Source: Rhododendron vialii (lineage: Eukaryota; Streptophyta; Magnoliopsida; Ericales; Ericaceae). Taken from it: 64,000 nucleotides of DNA. Below the pieces are notes generated by a model. It was not told where the DNA came from. It worked only from the letters and a program-made list of their open reading frames with translations, and made no database searches. Numbering within the stretch: position 1 is the stretch's first letter; every line of letters starts with the position of its first letter. The stretch is taken from NCBI RefSeq assembly GCF_030253575.1, contig NC_080563.1, positions 11,551,001-11,615,000 of the forward strand, written 5' to 3'. Below are positions 36,470 to 47,297 of the stretch, in pieces. A program made the translations under genes and the position numbers.

Positions 36470-36649
36470 GCTCCGTTTGGAACTTAAGGAAAGGAAAGGA
36501 AAAGAAAAGGAAAATGAGAGGAAAAATTTACTATTCCCTAAATTTGAAATTTTAATTTTCTTCTCTCTTTTTCTTCCATCCAAACAATAAAAGCCAAAAA
36601 AAAATAAAAAATCCTTTTTCTTTCTTTTCCTTGAGTTCCAAACAGAGCC
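36470..36649. mobile_element. Tourist-type MITE in the SLAC1 promoter region
   Basis: A 180-base element with inverted ends GGCTCCGTTTGGAACTTAAG (left) and GGCTCTGTTTGGAACTCAAG (right complement), flanked by TAA at 36467-36469 and 36650-36652. The TAA target site and terminal motif fit Tourist/Harbinger MITEs. It ends 311 bases before the SLAC1 start codon. Its ends differ from those of the full-length Harbinger next door, so that element is not its obvious parent. Confidence 0.8.
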
Positions 36650-36960
36650 TAAATTTTATGCTGTATGACTTCCCCTTAATTTCCAAGCCCCGTGACATGC
36701 TGAAAACCATCTTTCTCATTGCATGCCACACTCTCTTTTCTCCCATTCCACCAACTTGGACTAAACCCTTAAAACTACCAGCGCTCCTTAGCCACAAACT
36801 GTCCCATTTCCTCTCACGGGAAACCCTTCGTAAAGGAGACTGTTGGTTCCCATTTCATCTGCCAAACAACTAGCCAGCTAGCACCACCAAAATTAACACC
36901 TTCTGTAAGTCAATTGTATCTTTCTTTCTTTTTTCTAGATCTTCTCGTGATCCTCCAGTT

Positions 36961-39900
36961 ATGTCTCCACATCACGATACACAAGCTTACATGCTTAAAA
37001 AGAAAGAAGAGAGAGGAGCATATGAACCACAAAGAAGACCTATAATGAACAAAGATCAACTAGAAACAAAAATGGACACTAGAGCAACTTCTCCGAATTC
37101 TCTCGGCAATCATTTTGTCGACATCCATGAAGTCCCGGAGGAAGAAGAAGAGGAGGAGGAGGAGGAGGAAGAAGGGACTCGAGCGACTAAACTGGCCGAG
37201 AAGGCAGAGAAGCGGTTGACCAAGCTGACTAAGACCTGCGAAGCCAAGAGACAACAAAGAAGTGCTACGCTCAGCAGGCAGGTCTCGTTAGAGACGGGCT
37301 TTTCGGTTCTCAACAAAGAATCCAAAGCTAAAAATGACAAGCGAAAAATGCTTTCTAGGAGTGGGAACAGCTTTGGAGGGTTTGGTTCCGTTCACAGAGG
37401 CGGTGTTGAAGGAAGGAGAGGGGATTTCAGCATTTTCAGGACGAAATCGGGTCTACGGAAACAGAACTCTTTGTTGCCTCCGAAGAAGGAGAGTGGTGAA
37501 CTTGGTAGACAGAGAAATGATGGATTTGGGTTGGGATTTGGAGTGGCTGAGGATGAGTCTGTCAATAGAAGTGTCCCTGCTGGAAGATACTTTGCTGCTC
37601 TTAGAGGACCTGAATTAGACCAAGTCAAGGTAATTCAAATGAAATCCTTAACTTGTACTCCGATACTTTTATGTTGGTTGTTTTCGTCTCATTGAGTAGA
37701 TGATTTCTAAAAAAAAATGGAAGTCAATCAGACATTGTTAGTCATGTGATCGGAGTATCTTTATTTTATAGTTTATTTTAAAAATCATCCTAGCTTCTTC
37801 TTTTTTTAAAGAAAAAATATGTCTTATTGCATACCTATAAATGTCCAAGTGACTTGAATTTCACGAGAAAATGCCTGCTTGGCAAGACAACAAAAGACAA
37901 CATTTCAGATCAAATCAACAAATTTAGGATGGACCCAATGTTTTGCTATGCACAATCCGGTCTTAATTAATGGAGCCATTCTCATTGTATTCATAAAATG
38001 TTTCAATTAGCTTGTGCTCACCACTAAATAACCGGTTCAATAATTATGTACTTGAAGTTTCTCGTTCAATGCTTTGGAGATTCAAGTCTTCAAAGCCGCT
38101 TGGTGAGGCTAAACATACTGTTTCAGCGATGAGATCTCAGGGTTCAGCCCCGAGATAGATGCAGTAAAGTCCAACAATACTCCCATAGATATATCCATTT
38201 TTTTGTTCCAAACAAAATTAACTTGAGCTCCAACTGTAATTGCAGGACTATGAAGACATCCTCCTCCCAAAAGACGAGCTATGGCCGTTCCTCCTCCGTT
38301 TCCCAATCGGCTGCTTCGGCATCTGCTTAGGCCTCAGCAGCCAAGCCATCCTCTGGCATTCCCTCTCCGCAAGCCCATCCACCCAGTTCCTCCACATTCC
38401 CCCTCACATCAACCTCTCCCTCTGGCTCCTAGCCCTCCTAGTCCTCCTCTTAGTCTCCATCACCTACTTCTTGAAATGCATCTTCTACTTCGAAGCCGTC
38501 AGGCGCGAGTACTTCCACCCGGTCCGTGTCAACTTCTTCTTCGCCCCTTGGATCGTTTGCATGTTCCTGGTCATCGGGGTGCCCCCGAAAATTTGCCCCT
38601 CCGCCCCCCACCCGGCCATCTGGTGCGTTTTCATGGCACCCGTTTTCTTCCTCGAGCTCAAGATATACGGGCAGTGGCTCTCGGGGGGGAAGAGAAGGCT
38701 GTGCAAGGTGGCGAACCCTTCGTCGCATTTGTCTGTGGTTGGGAACTTTGTCGGGGCGATTTTGGCGGCCAAGGTGGGGTGGATGGAGCCGGCCAAGTTT
38801 CTGTGGGCGGTGGGGTTCGCGCATTACCTTGTGGTGTTCGTGACGCTGTACCAGAGGCTGCCGACGAGCGAGGCGCTGCCCAAGGAGTTGCACCCGGTTT
38901 ATTCGATGTTTATCGCGGCTCCGTCCGCGGCAAGTGTGGCTTGGGAGGGGATTTATGGGGAATTTGATGGGTTGTCGAGGACTTGCTATTTCATTGCTTT
39001 GTTTTTGTATGTTTCGCTGGTTGTGAGGATCAACTTCTTCTGGGGTTTCAGGTATGCTTTTGATTCCGTGTGGTTTTCATGGCTTAAGATTTCAATAAGT
39101 TTTTAGAGTAGAAAAAGCACATTGAATTCAATTAAGTTGCATATCTATCTATTTAGCCTAAAAAAGATGGAATATGTTTCGCACACAGATGTCCGGAAAC
39201 AGGGAGGTACTCCCTCCGTCTCAAATTCTTTGTCCGGTCCGCGGAACGGAGTGTTAAAAATAACATAATTTTTGCAAGAAAAAATCAAAAGTTTTTCAAC
39301 AACTTACTAGATATCAATGAGTATTTTTAATTTGTGAAAAAAGTTTGAATTTTTTCTTGAAAAAATTGCATTATTTTTAACATTTCGTTTTGCCGACCGG
39401 ACAAAGAATTTGGGACGGAGGGAGTAGTTGTTTCGACAACAGTAAGTTTACATACACAGATTTTTTTTAAACAAATCATGCACAAATCATGAGGTCCACT
39501 ACAGGTCCTACACAAATGATTCAATTCATTCATTAAATGTAAAATATTTGTTAAGCCCCCCCCCCCCAAAGAAAATCAGCTCAATAACTTTTTATCATCC
39601 GAAAATCTTAATAAAAAGTTGAATGATTAGATCGAGTACCTATAGATATCGGATTGAGCTAATTTTTCACGAGGACCTTTGAAAAAATATTTTAAATTTA
39701 ATGAACGATTTGGATCGTTTGTGTGGGACTTGTAGTGGGTCCCACATCATGATTTGTACATGATTTGTGTGCAAAAATCTATGTGTAGCAGCGTTGCTTC
39801 ACTTATTTCCTACATGCTTCATCCATCCTGAAATTTTCCCCTGGAATCCCCTTGGTTAGCCATCAGCCCATCACTCGGTTTATGCAGTTACTGGTTGAAA

Positions 39901-40435
39901 TTTCTACAGGAGTGGTATATCGTTCTATACACAAGGAGAGATCCACGAGTATTGTATATTCGAGAGTTAGACTTGTCTCGAAAAGTAACTATTTTACTTA
40001 TAAAAGACAACATATATACAACACACGATTCTATATAATGATCGTTTTGTCTTTTTGGGCAGGTTTTCAGTGGCATGGTGGTCTTACACCTTCCCCATGA
40101 CCACAGCATCATTAGCGACAATCAAGTACGCGGAGCATGTGCCTTCGGACATAACCAAGGGCCTCGCTCTGACTCTCTCGTTCATGTCATCTGCGATGGT
40201 GTGCGTGCTGCTCGTATCCACCCTCCTCCATGCCTTCGTGTGGCACACGTTGTTTCCGAACGACCTTGCCATTGCCATAACGAAGCGCAGGCACGGAAAG
40301 GACCAGAAGAAGCCCATCAAAAGAGCCTACGATATAAGGCGCTGGACAAAGACCCCTCTCTCCCTTGTTTCATCGTTAACCAAACACAGCTCTGGGAACA
40401 AGGACTCCGATGAGCAGAAAGAAGCTGAAAACTGA
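36961..40435 (+). CDS. SLAC1: Slow-type anion channel SLAC1
   Basis: Exons 36961-37629, 38246-39051 and 40063-40435, all GT-AG, giving 615 residues. Phloretin/tellurite-resistance-type (SLAC1/TehA) channel of the guard-cell plasma membrane; it releases chloride and nitrate during stomatal closure. The N-terminal ~223 residues are cytosolic and regulatory: a run of 12 Glu (60-71), then RQVSLETGFSVL and FRTKSGLRKQNS. Ser109 and Ser170 align with Arabidopsis Ser59 and Ser120, targets of CPK and OST1 kinases. The ten-helix channel domain starts at about DYEDILLPKDELWPFLLRF and includes VGNFVGAILAAKVGW and LPKELHPVYSMFIAAPSAAS. Phe502 in WWSYTFPMT matches gate residue Phe450. These N-terminal motifs mark SLAC1 rather than SLAH paralogs. 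Arabidopsis SLAC1 has 556 residues; the extra length is in the acidic, Lys-rich N-terminus. Intron 2 carries a Stowaway MITE. Confidence 0.95.
39210..39424. mobile_element. Stowaway MITE in SLAC1 intron 2
   Basis: Inverted ends CTCCCTCCGTCTCAAATTCT and CTCCCTCCGTCCCAAATTCT, followed by TTGTCCGG on both arms, and TA on both sides (39208-39209, 39425-39426). 215 bases. Confidence 0.88.
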
Positions 40436-40539
40436 ACCACGTACATATAATTTGGAGGATTGAACCCATATCCAACATAGACATTTGTTTTGTGCTTGTA
40501 TTCAATGTAGAAGTAAGACTCTTTGTTGATGTACAATTA

Positions 40540-41300
40540 GAGCCCGTTCCAAAAACACAATAAGAACTTATTTTTTGTGTAATAAGAAGGCTTGTTCCTA
40601 AAAATAAGAAGGCTGGTACTTATTTTGGAAGAATTTATATAGGTACCGACCGGCCGGGAAGGGAAATCGTACCTGCGGTCACGTCGGGCCGTCTCCGGCC
40701 ACCGGACGGCCGATCCGAGCCGTCTAAAAATTCTTTAAAAAAAAAACGAGGGGGCTTACGCGAGAATCAATGGCATTCGAGGTGTGTAGGGTGCTTGATC
40801 TGAGTACTCCTTTTTCATGTAGGGTGCTTGATCATATATACAAGAAAAATGGGTGCTCGGATCAAGCACCCTACACACCTCGGATGCCATTGATTCCCAC
40901 GAAAGCCCCCTCCGTTTTTTTTTTTAGAATTTTTGGACGGCTTGGATCGGCCGTTCGGTGGCCGGAGCCGGCCCGGCGCGGCCGCCGTACGATTTCCCTC
41001 CGCCAACGCCCAGTATCATATCAACAGTCTTATTTTTTGTATAAGACAATTTCAAGCTCAAAAATCATGTGTTTACGCAAATAATTTTCCTATCACTATG
41101 GATCTTGTTTGATAGATCTCATTGAAATCTTTTATACGGTGCAAAAAAAAATTGAATTTTTTTTTTCATTTCATTATTTTTGAGTTTGAAAATGTGAAAG
41201 GAACTTTTTATTTGAGTTTTGTGGAATGACCCTTTTTATTTTTGAATGAGAAGTGGCAAAATAAGTACTTATTTTTTAAGAATGTTTCCGGAACAGAGCC
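40540..41300. mobile_element. Harbinger-type MITE with a foldback element inside
   Basis: Inverted ends GAGCCCGTTCC and GGCTCTGTTCC, with AATAAG(A/T)ACTTATTTT subterminal on both sides, flanked by TTA at 40537-40539 and 41301-41303. It begins about 100 bases after the SLAC1 stop codon, so it may lie in the 3' untranslated region or terminator. The internal part at 41025-41190 repeats 26525-26710. Confidence 0.65.
40648..41012. mobile_element. GC-rich foldback element nested in the MITE
   Basis: Two arms of about 150 bases pair: left GGGAAATCGTAC..., CTCCGGCCACCG, ACGGCCGATCC, GGTGTGTAGGGTGCTTGATC; right gives the same phrases on the complement. The centre (about 40800-40860) is a short unpaired stretch that itself repeats TAGGGTGCTTGATC. 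No certain target duplication is seen. It splits the outer MITE and is GC-rich against an AT-rich background. Confidence 0.7.
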
Positions 41301-42183
41301 TTAATGTGCAAAAGGTGTTGGACAAATAACGTTTCATCCTCGTAGTAAAAGGGCCAATTGGATGTTGCATCAAATGGGTTGAATCAACGGGACCCGGGGA
41401 CCTTGCCGAGCGGCACCCCTGCCGAGCGGGTGCCGAGCGGCCAATCCGGCCGTTCATCTTGGAATCAACGGCCCGAATCGAAACATCTTTTTCCTTTTCT
41501 TTTTCTTTTTTTTTAAATCCGTTCGGTACCTTTACATCCGGGCCATCCAAAACACTTTTGGACGGCCGAGATGCGCTCGGCACCGCTGCCAAGCACCTCT
41601 GCTTGGCAGCATCTTCCAATCCGAATCAACGATGAACGCCAATCCAACAGATTATGCGCAAGTTGAAATTTATAGGAGTTCCCTAGGCAAGTTCTGTCGA
41701 TAGTGATGGTTTGAGTTTTGATTCTCGCTTGTTCTCATTTTGGACTAGACTCGACACGCAAAATCCGACCGCTTATCTCGGCAATCAGTAGTCTAGATTT
41801 TTGATGTTATCTTACAGTTCAACAAATTAAGACTATTAATTGTTGGGGCGCGTGTACGGCCAACATTTGGATTGTCCTGTCCTGTCTGGTCCGGTCCTGT
41901 CCAAAATGAGGATTGGAGAGTCCTAAGCATACTAAGAGCAGAAGTCAAGCATAAGTCAGATGCATAATAACGGAGGACAGGATTTTCTATGCCGAAAATT
42001 TTTGTGCCTTTGTGCCGAGGGATTTTCCGGCTATTGGATTTAAAACATTAAAAAAAATCACACAATCCAACGGTCATAAAATCCCTCGGCACAGGAATTT
42101 TCGTGACAGAGGAGATCGGACCCCTAATAAGAGGGTCCATGAACGTTTTTGACTAAAAAATACCAAAAAAAAAAGAGGTTTAT
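41301..42183. other. Non-genic, with a GC-rich repeat fragment
   Basis: 41390-41625 holds GCCGAGCGG-type short repeats and the inverted phrase TGCCAAGCA/TGCTTGGCA near its right end, probably another decayed foldback element. No coding region is supported. Confidence 0.4.
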
Positions 42184-43038
42184 TTCAAAATACCCCCTAA
42201 CCTTTACTCTAAATTTCAATTCAACTCTCAATCTTTTAAAAAAAATAATTTCACTCCCAACGTTATATTCCGTTAATCAAAACGCCTCATTCCGTCCGAA
42301 TGACTAACGAATTTCGTTAAAGGCTCTGTTAAAAAGTAACCCGATTGAACTTCGATGATCCGAGCCGTTCAATGTGATCAGAACGTGATTTTATGGGTAC
42401 TCGCGAGAAATAAGCAAAAAAAATTGACCAGGAAGGACTTCATCTGAATAGTTTTTGATTGAACAGTTTAATAAAAAACTGTTCAAATCAGTCATTTTTT
42501 TTTCTGATGTCTCACGGATACTTTTAAAATCACGTTCTGAACACATTAAGCGGCTCGGATCATCGAAATTCGATCGATAAAAGGGAGGTGCGGACCGATC
42601 CGGATTTTGCTTCGGTCTGCACCTCCTTTTTCTCATCGAATTTCAACGATTCGAGCCGCTCAGCGTTCAGAATGTGATTTTAAGGGTACCCACAAGAAAT
42701 CAGCAAAAAAATTGACCGGAAAGGGCTTGATTTGAGCATTTTTTTTATTGAACTGTTCAATAAAAAACTGTTCGGATGAAGCCATTTCCAGTCTATTTTT
42801 TTGTTTTTGCTAATTTCTTGAGGGTTCCCTTAAAAATACGTTATGAACACATTGAGCGGCTTAGATCATCGAAATTCGATCAGGATGCTATTTAACGGAG
42901 CCTTTAACGAAATCGATTAGTCATTCGGATGGAAGGGGGCGTTTTGACTAATGGAAGATAACGTTGAGAGTAAAATTGATTTTTTAAAAGGTTGGGAGTC
43001 AAATTAAAATTTAGAATAAAGATTGGGGGTATTTTGAA
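42184..43038. mobile_element. Long foldback element (855 bases)
   Basis: Outer arms pair over most of their length: left TTCAAAATACCCCC... ACTCTAAATTTCAATT, right complement TTCAAAATACCCCC... TTCTAAATTTTAATT; further in GAATGACTAA, TTTCGTTAAAGGCTC and GATGATC-AGCCG-TCAATGTG also match inverted. Each arm contains its own smaller palindrome (TTGAACAGTT...AACTGTTCAA) and the centre is AGGTGCGGACCGA against TCGGTCTGCACCT. It is thus a hairpin of hairpins. No transposase is encoded and no exact target duplication is seen. Confidence 0.75.
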
Positions 43039-43077
43039 TTTTTTCCCCCAATTCTTTTACAATCGCAAACAAAAAAA

Positions 43078-43400
43078 GAGGGCGACTATTCGCAGCCCGT
43101 ATTTCTCCCTTAGCCTGTTAAAAATTTTCAATTATACTCGACAGTTAGTTACCAAAATTGAGATATATTTTCAGCATACAATTACCGAAATATAATATAT
43201 TTTTCAATAGCTATTTACCGAAAATGTATGTTCGGCAGTTATTTACCCAAGGTTGAACATATTTTCGACATATAATTACCGAAATATAATCTTTTTTTCA
43301 ATAGCTATTTACCGAAATGTTATGTATGATTTTCAATAACTATTTACCAAAATATAGTGAACTAAGAGAGAAAATACGGAGCTGCGAATAGTTGCTCCAA
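43078..43400. mobile_element. MITE with internal ~110-base repeats
   Basis: Inverted ends GCGACTATTCGCAGC...CCGTATTT and GCAACTATTCGCAGC...CCGTATTT. Between them ATTACCGAAATATAAT and TTTTCAATAGCTATTTACCG each occur two or three times in direct order. A-rich flanks on both sides prevent a firm target duplication call. Confidence 0.6.
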
Positions 43401-43651
43401 AAAAAATCACGAAAAGTGAAATATATACCACAAAAAAGTTTAGGATGTGGCCTAAGTAAATTTGCTATTGTAAGAGATGCCGTGCAAGTTAAAATAGTTT
43501 TGGACTGAGAAAACTTTTGTAGGATTGAGACCGGACCAATGGCCCAAACAAAAAATTGTAAGGCAGCTTTTGTTTTGGGCTAATAGGAAATGGAATGTCC
43601 ACCACAGAGTTCACCGCCCATCGCAATTGCCCAACAATGTCTTTTGCGCCG

Positions 43652-43673
43652 CCCCCCCCCCCCCCCCCCCCCC
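43652..43673. repeat. Poly-C tract
   Basis: An uninterrupted run of 22 C. A shorter C run lies at about 39555-39566. Such runs are assembly-error prone. Confidence 0.9.
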
Positions 43674-43704
43674 AAATATAATGGGATGTTAAAACATAGT
43701 AGTA

Positions 43705-43991
43705 GGGAAAAGTCTTCAATACACACTCATTTAAGGTGTGTACCATATGCATCTATTGTGTGATTTATATTGTGCCACCTCATAAAAAAATTATTTGTAG
43801 GACCGATCATTCATAACATTTTATTTCGTATCGTAACTTTTATACTAAAAATTCGTAACTTTTCATCATATGATTCGTAACTTTTGAGTAATACATTCAT
43901 AACATTTTGGGAATCATAACATTTTAATGTATTTCAAAGGGAGTGCATATGATACACACTCAAATAAATAGTGTGTATTGTAGCACTTCCC
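43705..43991. mobile_element. MITE with exact 8-bp target duplication
   Basis: Inverted ends GGGAAAAGTCTTCAATACAC and GGGAAGTGCTACAATACACA. TAGTAGTA stands at 43697-43704 and at 43992-43999. The 8-bp duplication suggests a hAT-type family. Internally, TTCGTAACTTTT and CATAACATTTT motifs repeat. 287 bases, non-coding. Confidence 0.8.
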
Positions 43992-43999
43992 TAGTAGTA

Positions 44000-44691
44000 G
44001 AGTTAAGATTACTACGGCAGGTCGACATCATTCCATCGACTTGAACCTGAGATCTCACACACTGGTAACTAAGTACCGACTCACGATCGCTTGAGCCACA
44101 ACTCCAGGTCATCAATAATGTATATTCTCTTTATCGAAAAAGACTTATAATTTCTCAGTAATTTATTCCGTGTTCCTGGAATAATTAATATTGTCCTAGT
44201 TACTTCGGAACTCGAGCAATTCTGTAGTCCATACGTTATCGTTTGGGATCATAGGACGTGGTAGCGATGCACCAACAGCAACACGTAGCTTCTCAGGACA
44301 ATGGTGACAGATTCCATTTTGGAGCTATTCCTCATTTGGAGTTGAGGGAGAAAATTTCTCCAGCCAAACACCCTAGCTTGTCAAAGGTTCAGACCCACAA
44401 CAAAGGCTGTCTTATTAGCTAGCCTGGTGTTGTTATAATATACGCAACCAACTTTGGATGATTTATAGCCTCAAACGTTCACATCCATCACACAGTTGGG
44501 AAGTGTTATCTTCTTTCTCCATATATGGTGTCGATCATGCTATCTTGGCACGGCCAAGAATATTTCTGAACCAATCCTCAACTACATATATGGAGAGGAG
44601 AGACTTTTGCATTATTTTCTTGTTGTTTCTTTAACACCAAGCAAGTACTGTATTTATCGGATCACATCAAAGGAACCAATATTATCTTCTA

Positions 44692-44741
<50 letters not shown>

Positions 44742-47282
44742 ACTTTGTATGGATTTTAGAAAATAATGGGTATGTATATGTGTGATAAACAAGTGATGGA
44801 CAACCCAAGGGATTGGCCTGGTGGTCTCAAGTTCAATTTCTCTTGCCAGCAACCTTTGGAGGCCACCTCGCCTCCAAGTGCAAGCGTATGAAAAGACTGT
44901 GGAATGAGCTGTAGGAATTAATTTAAAGTGCACGCAAGCTGACTTGGGACACTCTGGATTACTTTTTTAAAAAAAAAAAAAAAAAGTGGCTGACGAATTA
45001 GAAAATTGAGAGTAATTGCGAACCTCATCTTAGAAGCGTAGAATTGATGGTCAACAAAGAATGGGTATGTGCAATTTAATACAGCTCAAGAAATTTTCGT
45101 TCATATTTTTATGTTCACAGTGATTGAGGTTCGCAATGGCATATTGTTGCACTAGTAGATTTAAAAAGGCTAGTTTGAGCTTCGAAAGAGTAAAGCAAAA
45201 AACCGGAAAAAATAAATAAAATGAAAGCGTGTGAATTTTAGAATTTCGGTATTTCGAATTAAATTAGCTTTATAAAATGGGGCGATTGAAGGGCAAAGCT
45301 GGAAGTTTGTCATCTTAAGCAACTGAAAATTTTGATTATGGGATTACAAGAGAGAACATTAGATTAGTAGATTTTATTTTTTTTTTATAATCGGATGTCC
45401 AGGGCATTGCGCGCACCTCAACTAATTTCAAGGCCAAGAAGGTAACGACCAAGCATAACCCTCAATGACCCCAAGGCTTAAAATATTTAGTTTCCGTGAA
45501 AATAAAACCTGTGATCTCATAGAGGAACACTTATTACTTTCTCATAACTATTTGGCCCAATCCCTTGAGTTTTGTTAGATTAGTAGATTAATTACAACAA
45601 TTAATGTTTCTTAGGTAAACAGTAGGATGATGGACCATTGTGATTGGAACTTACCACTAGTCTTTTTTTCTTTTTCTTTTTCTTTTGTTAATCATATATA
45701 ATCTACTCTATTCTAGGAGACTTAGAAAGATGGATGAATGCCCTATGTGCATGGGAGTATAAGAGAGGCACTAATTGAACTACACTCCACTTGCTTACTA
45801 CTAGTCGACTACATTGCTACTTTTTACCACAAACAGACGTCTACACACCCAGGTACATCGAATCTGGAACCCAGTTGGTTAGAAAAGGTTTTGTAAAGCC
45901 TCTCAGGTTGATAGGATGCATCAACTTAATAATTAGAAGAAAAAACCAATGCTAAAATTGGAAAGATAATAACTGTAATTGAATTGAAAAAAAATTACTA
46001 CCTTTGTTTATTTAAATAAATATCCCATCGATCTTAACTAAGGATCAGTTTAGTAGTAATTCAAAAATGGTTGCCACAACAAATGCCTATCTGGCATAAA
46101 CAATATTGCAAACCTCAAGTGATAATGAGGTGTTCTTTTGTACACTCGTATTTTTCGGGTACGTTTGTGAATGTAGTACCAATTTAGAAGTAATATTTGA
46201 AAATTTTGAACAACATTGCTCGGGTATGATAATTAGGCTTTAGATGTTATGTAGTATATAGTAATTTCTAAATTCTCATTCTTGACTATTGAATACATAG
46301 ACATGTGCAAAAACAAAGTTGAAATGGCATATGAGACTTGGACTAAACTAACCTCGTGAAATAATAACATGACATTTGAGACTTCAGTATTGTTCTTATA
46401 TCACTTTACTTTAATCCGAAAAATTCTCAAAAGTAATGTGGTTTTTTTATAACTGACCAAGCAAAGCGCAATTCTTTTTGGCACAAATTTAGGGGTGCAA
46501 ATGAGCGAGCCGAGCCGAGCCTAACTAATTTACTTGATGAGTCTCTTTAAACAAGTCGAGCCTATATGAATGAGCAGAACATTTGCGAGCCAAATCTTGC
46601 CTTGTCTTAACAAGCCGAGCCACAACTGCTCGCAAGCATCTCAGATTGTTTGCAGCTTTAGCCACAATATAAAAGTTTGAAACGTGGTCATCAAATCAAC
46701 ATTTATTTATTTATTTGGCACATCAACATATTTTACTTATACAAATATTCAATTGAACTGACAAATATCGTGCGTCCCCTCAAATTTTATGTAAAGGCAT
46801 GCCAACTTAGTCACATAATTTTTTGAAATTTTCTGCACTCATATTCTCAATTCTCGTACTGCTTTCATTAATTTTAATGATTTGAGATATATTTATAGAC
46901 ACTTTCACGCTCACGCTCATTTAAATGAGCGACTTTTAGGTTGTGAATGAATAGATCCCAATGGGCATTTTTGTAATAGTACTACATTTCCCACAAAAAG
47001 ATCCCAACGACTAGATCCCATCCCGTCTCTATCCCCCCCAAAACGAGGAACGGCGCTAAATCGTCAAAATTTCTCCTGAAAAATCCAAAACCTGTAGAGA
47101 GAGAGGGAGAGAGGATCCATCTACTCTCTCAGCACCTCAAGAAAAAAGGAAAAGAAGAAAACTCTTCTCTCTCTCCAACTATACTTCGTACACTCCGTCA
47201 ATCACCACACGCCACCACCTCCCAAAAGGGTAAACCCAAAACAAAATTCTCTCCGCCACCGCCACCTCTCCGTCGGGTCACC
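44000..47282. other. Intergenic region upstream of the ACS10-like gene
   Basis: No gene is supported. Items seen: an (AT)n microsatellite at about 44697-44738; tRNA-derived SINE-like or repeat phrases near 44030-44110 and 44805-44870; poly-T-headed repeat at about 45378-45560; a hAT-like terminal phrase (AGGGGTGCAAATGAGCGAG, GAGCCGAGC repeats) at 46490-46625. 47090-47180 is GA/CT-rich and probably part of the 5' untranslated region. Confidence 0.45.
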
Positions 47283-47297
47283 ATGTGTAAGTCATGA
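47283..47297 (+). promoter_or_regulatory. Upstream mini-ORF overlapping the ACS10-like start
   Basis: ATG TGT AAG TCA TGA: a four-codon frame whose stop TGA shares bases with the main ATG at 47294 (ATGA). Its ATG has A at -3, the main ATG has G at -3, so both are acceptable contexts. Such an arrangement could couple termination and re-initiation. It only matters if transcription starts upstream and the main start is correct; a downstream Met at residue 32 (MRVIVPLQG) is the alternative. Confidence 0.6.

Noticed and set aside
37060-37340. Antisense frames with poly-Ser and poly-Leu
   Set aside because: They are the complement of the GAG/GAA run in SLAC1 exon 1.
38281-38967. 228-codon Pro-rich frame in plus orientation
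   Set aside because: It is the +2 shadow of SLAC1 exon 2, which matches the channel family throughout.
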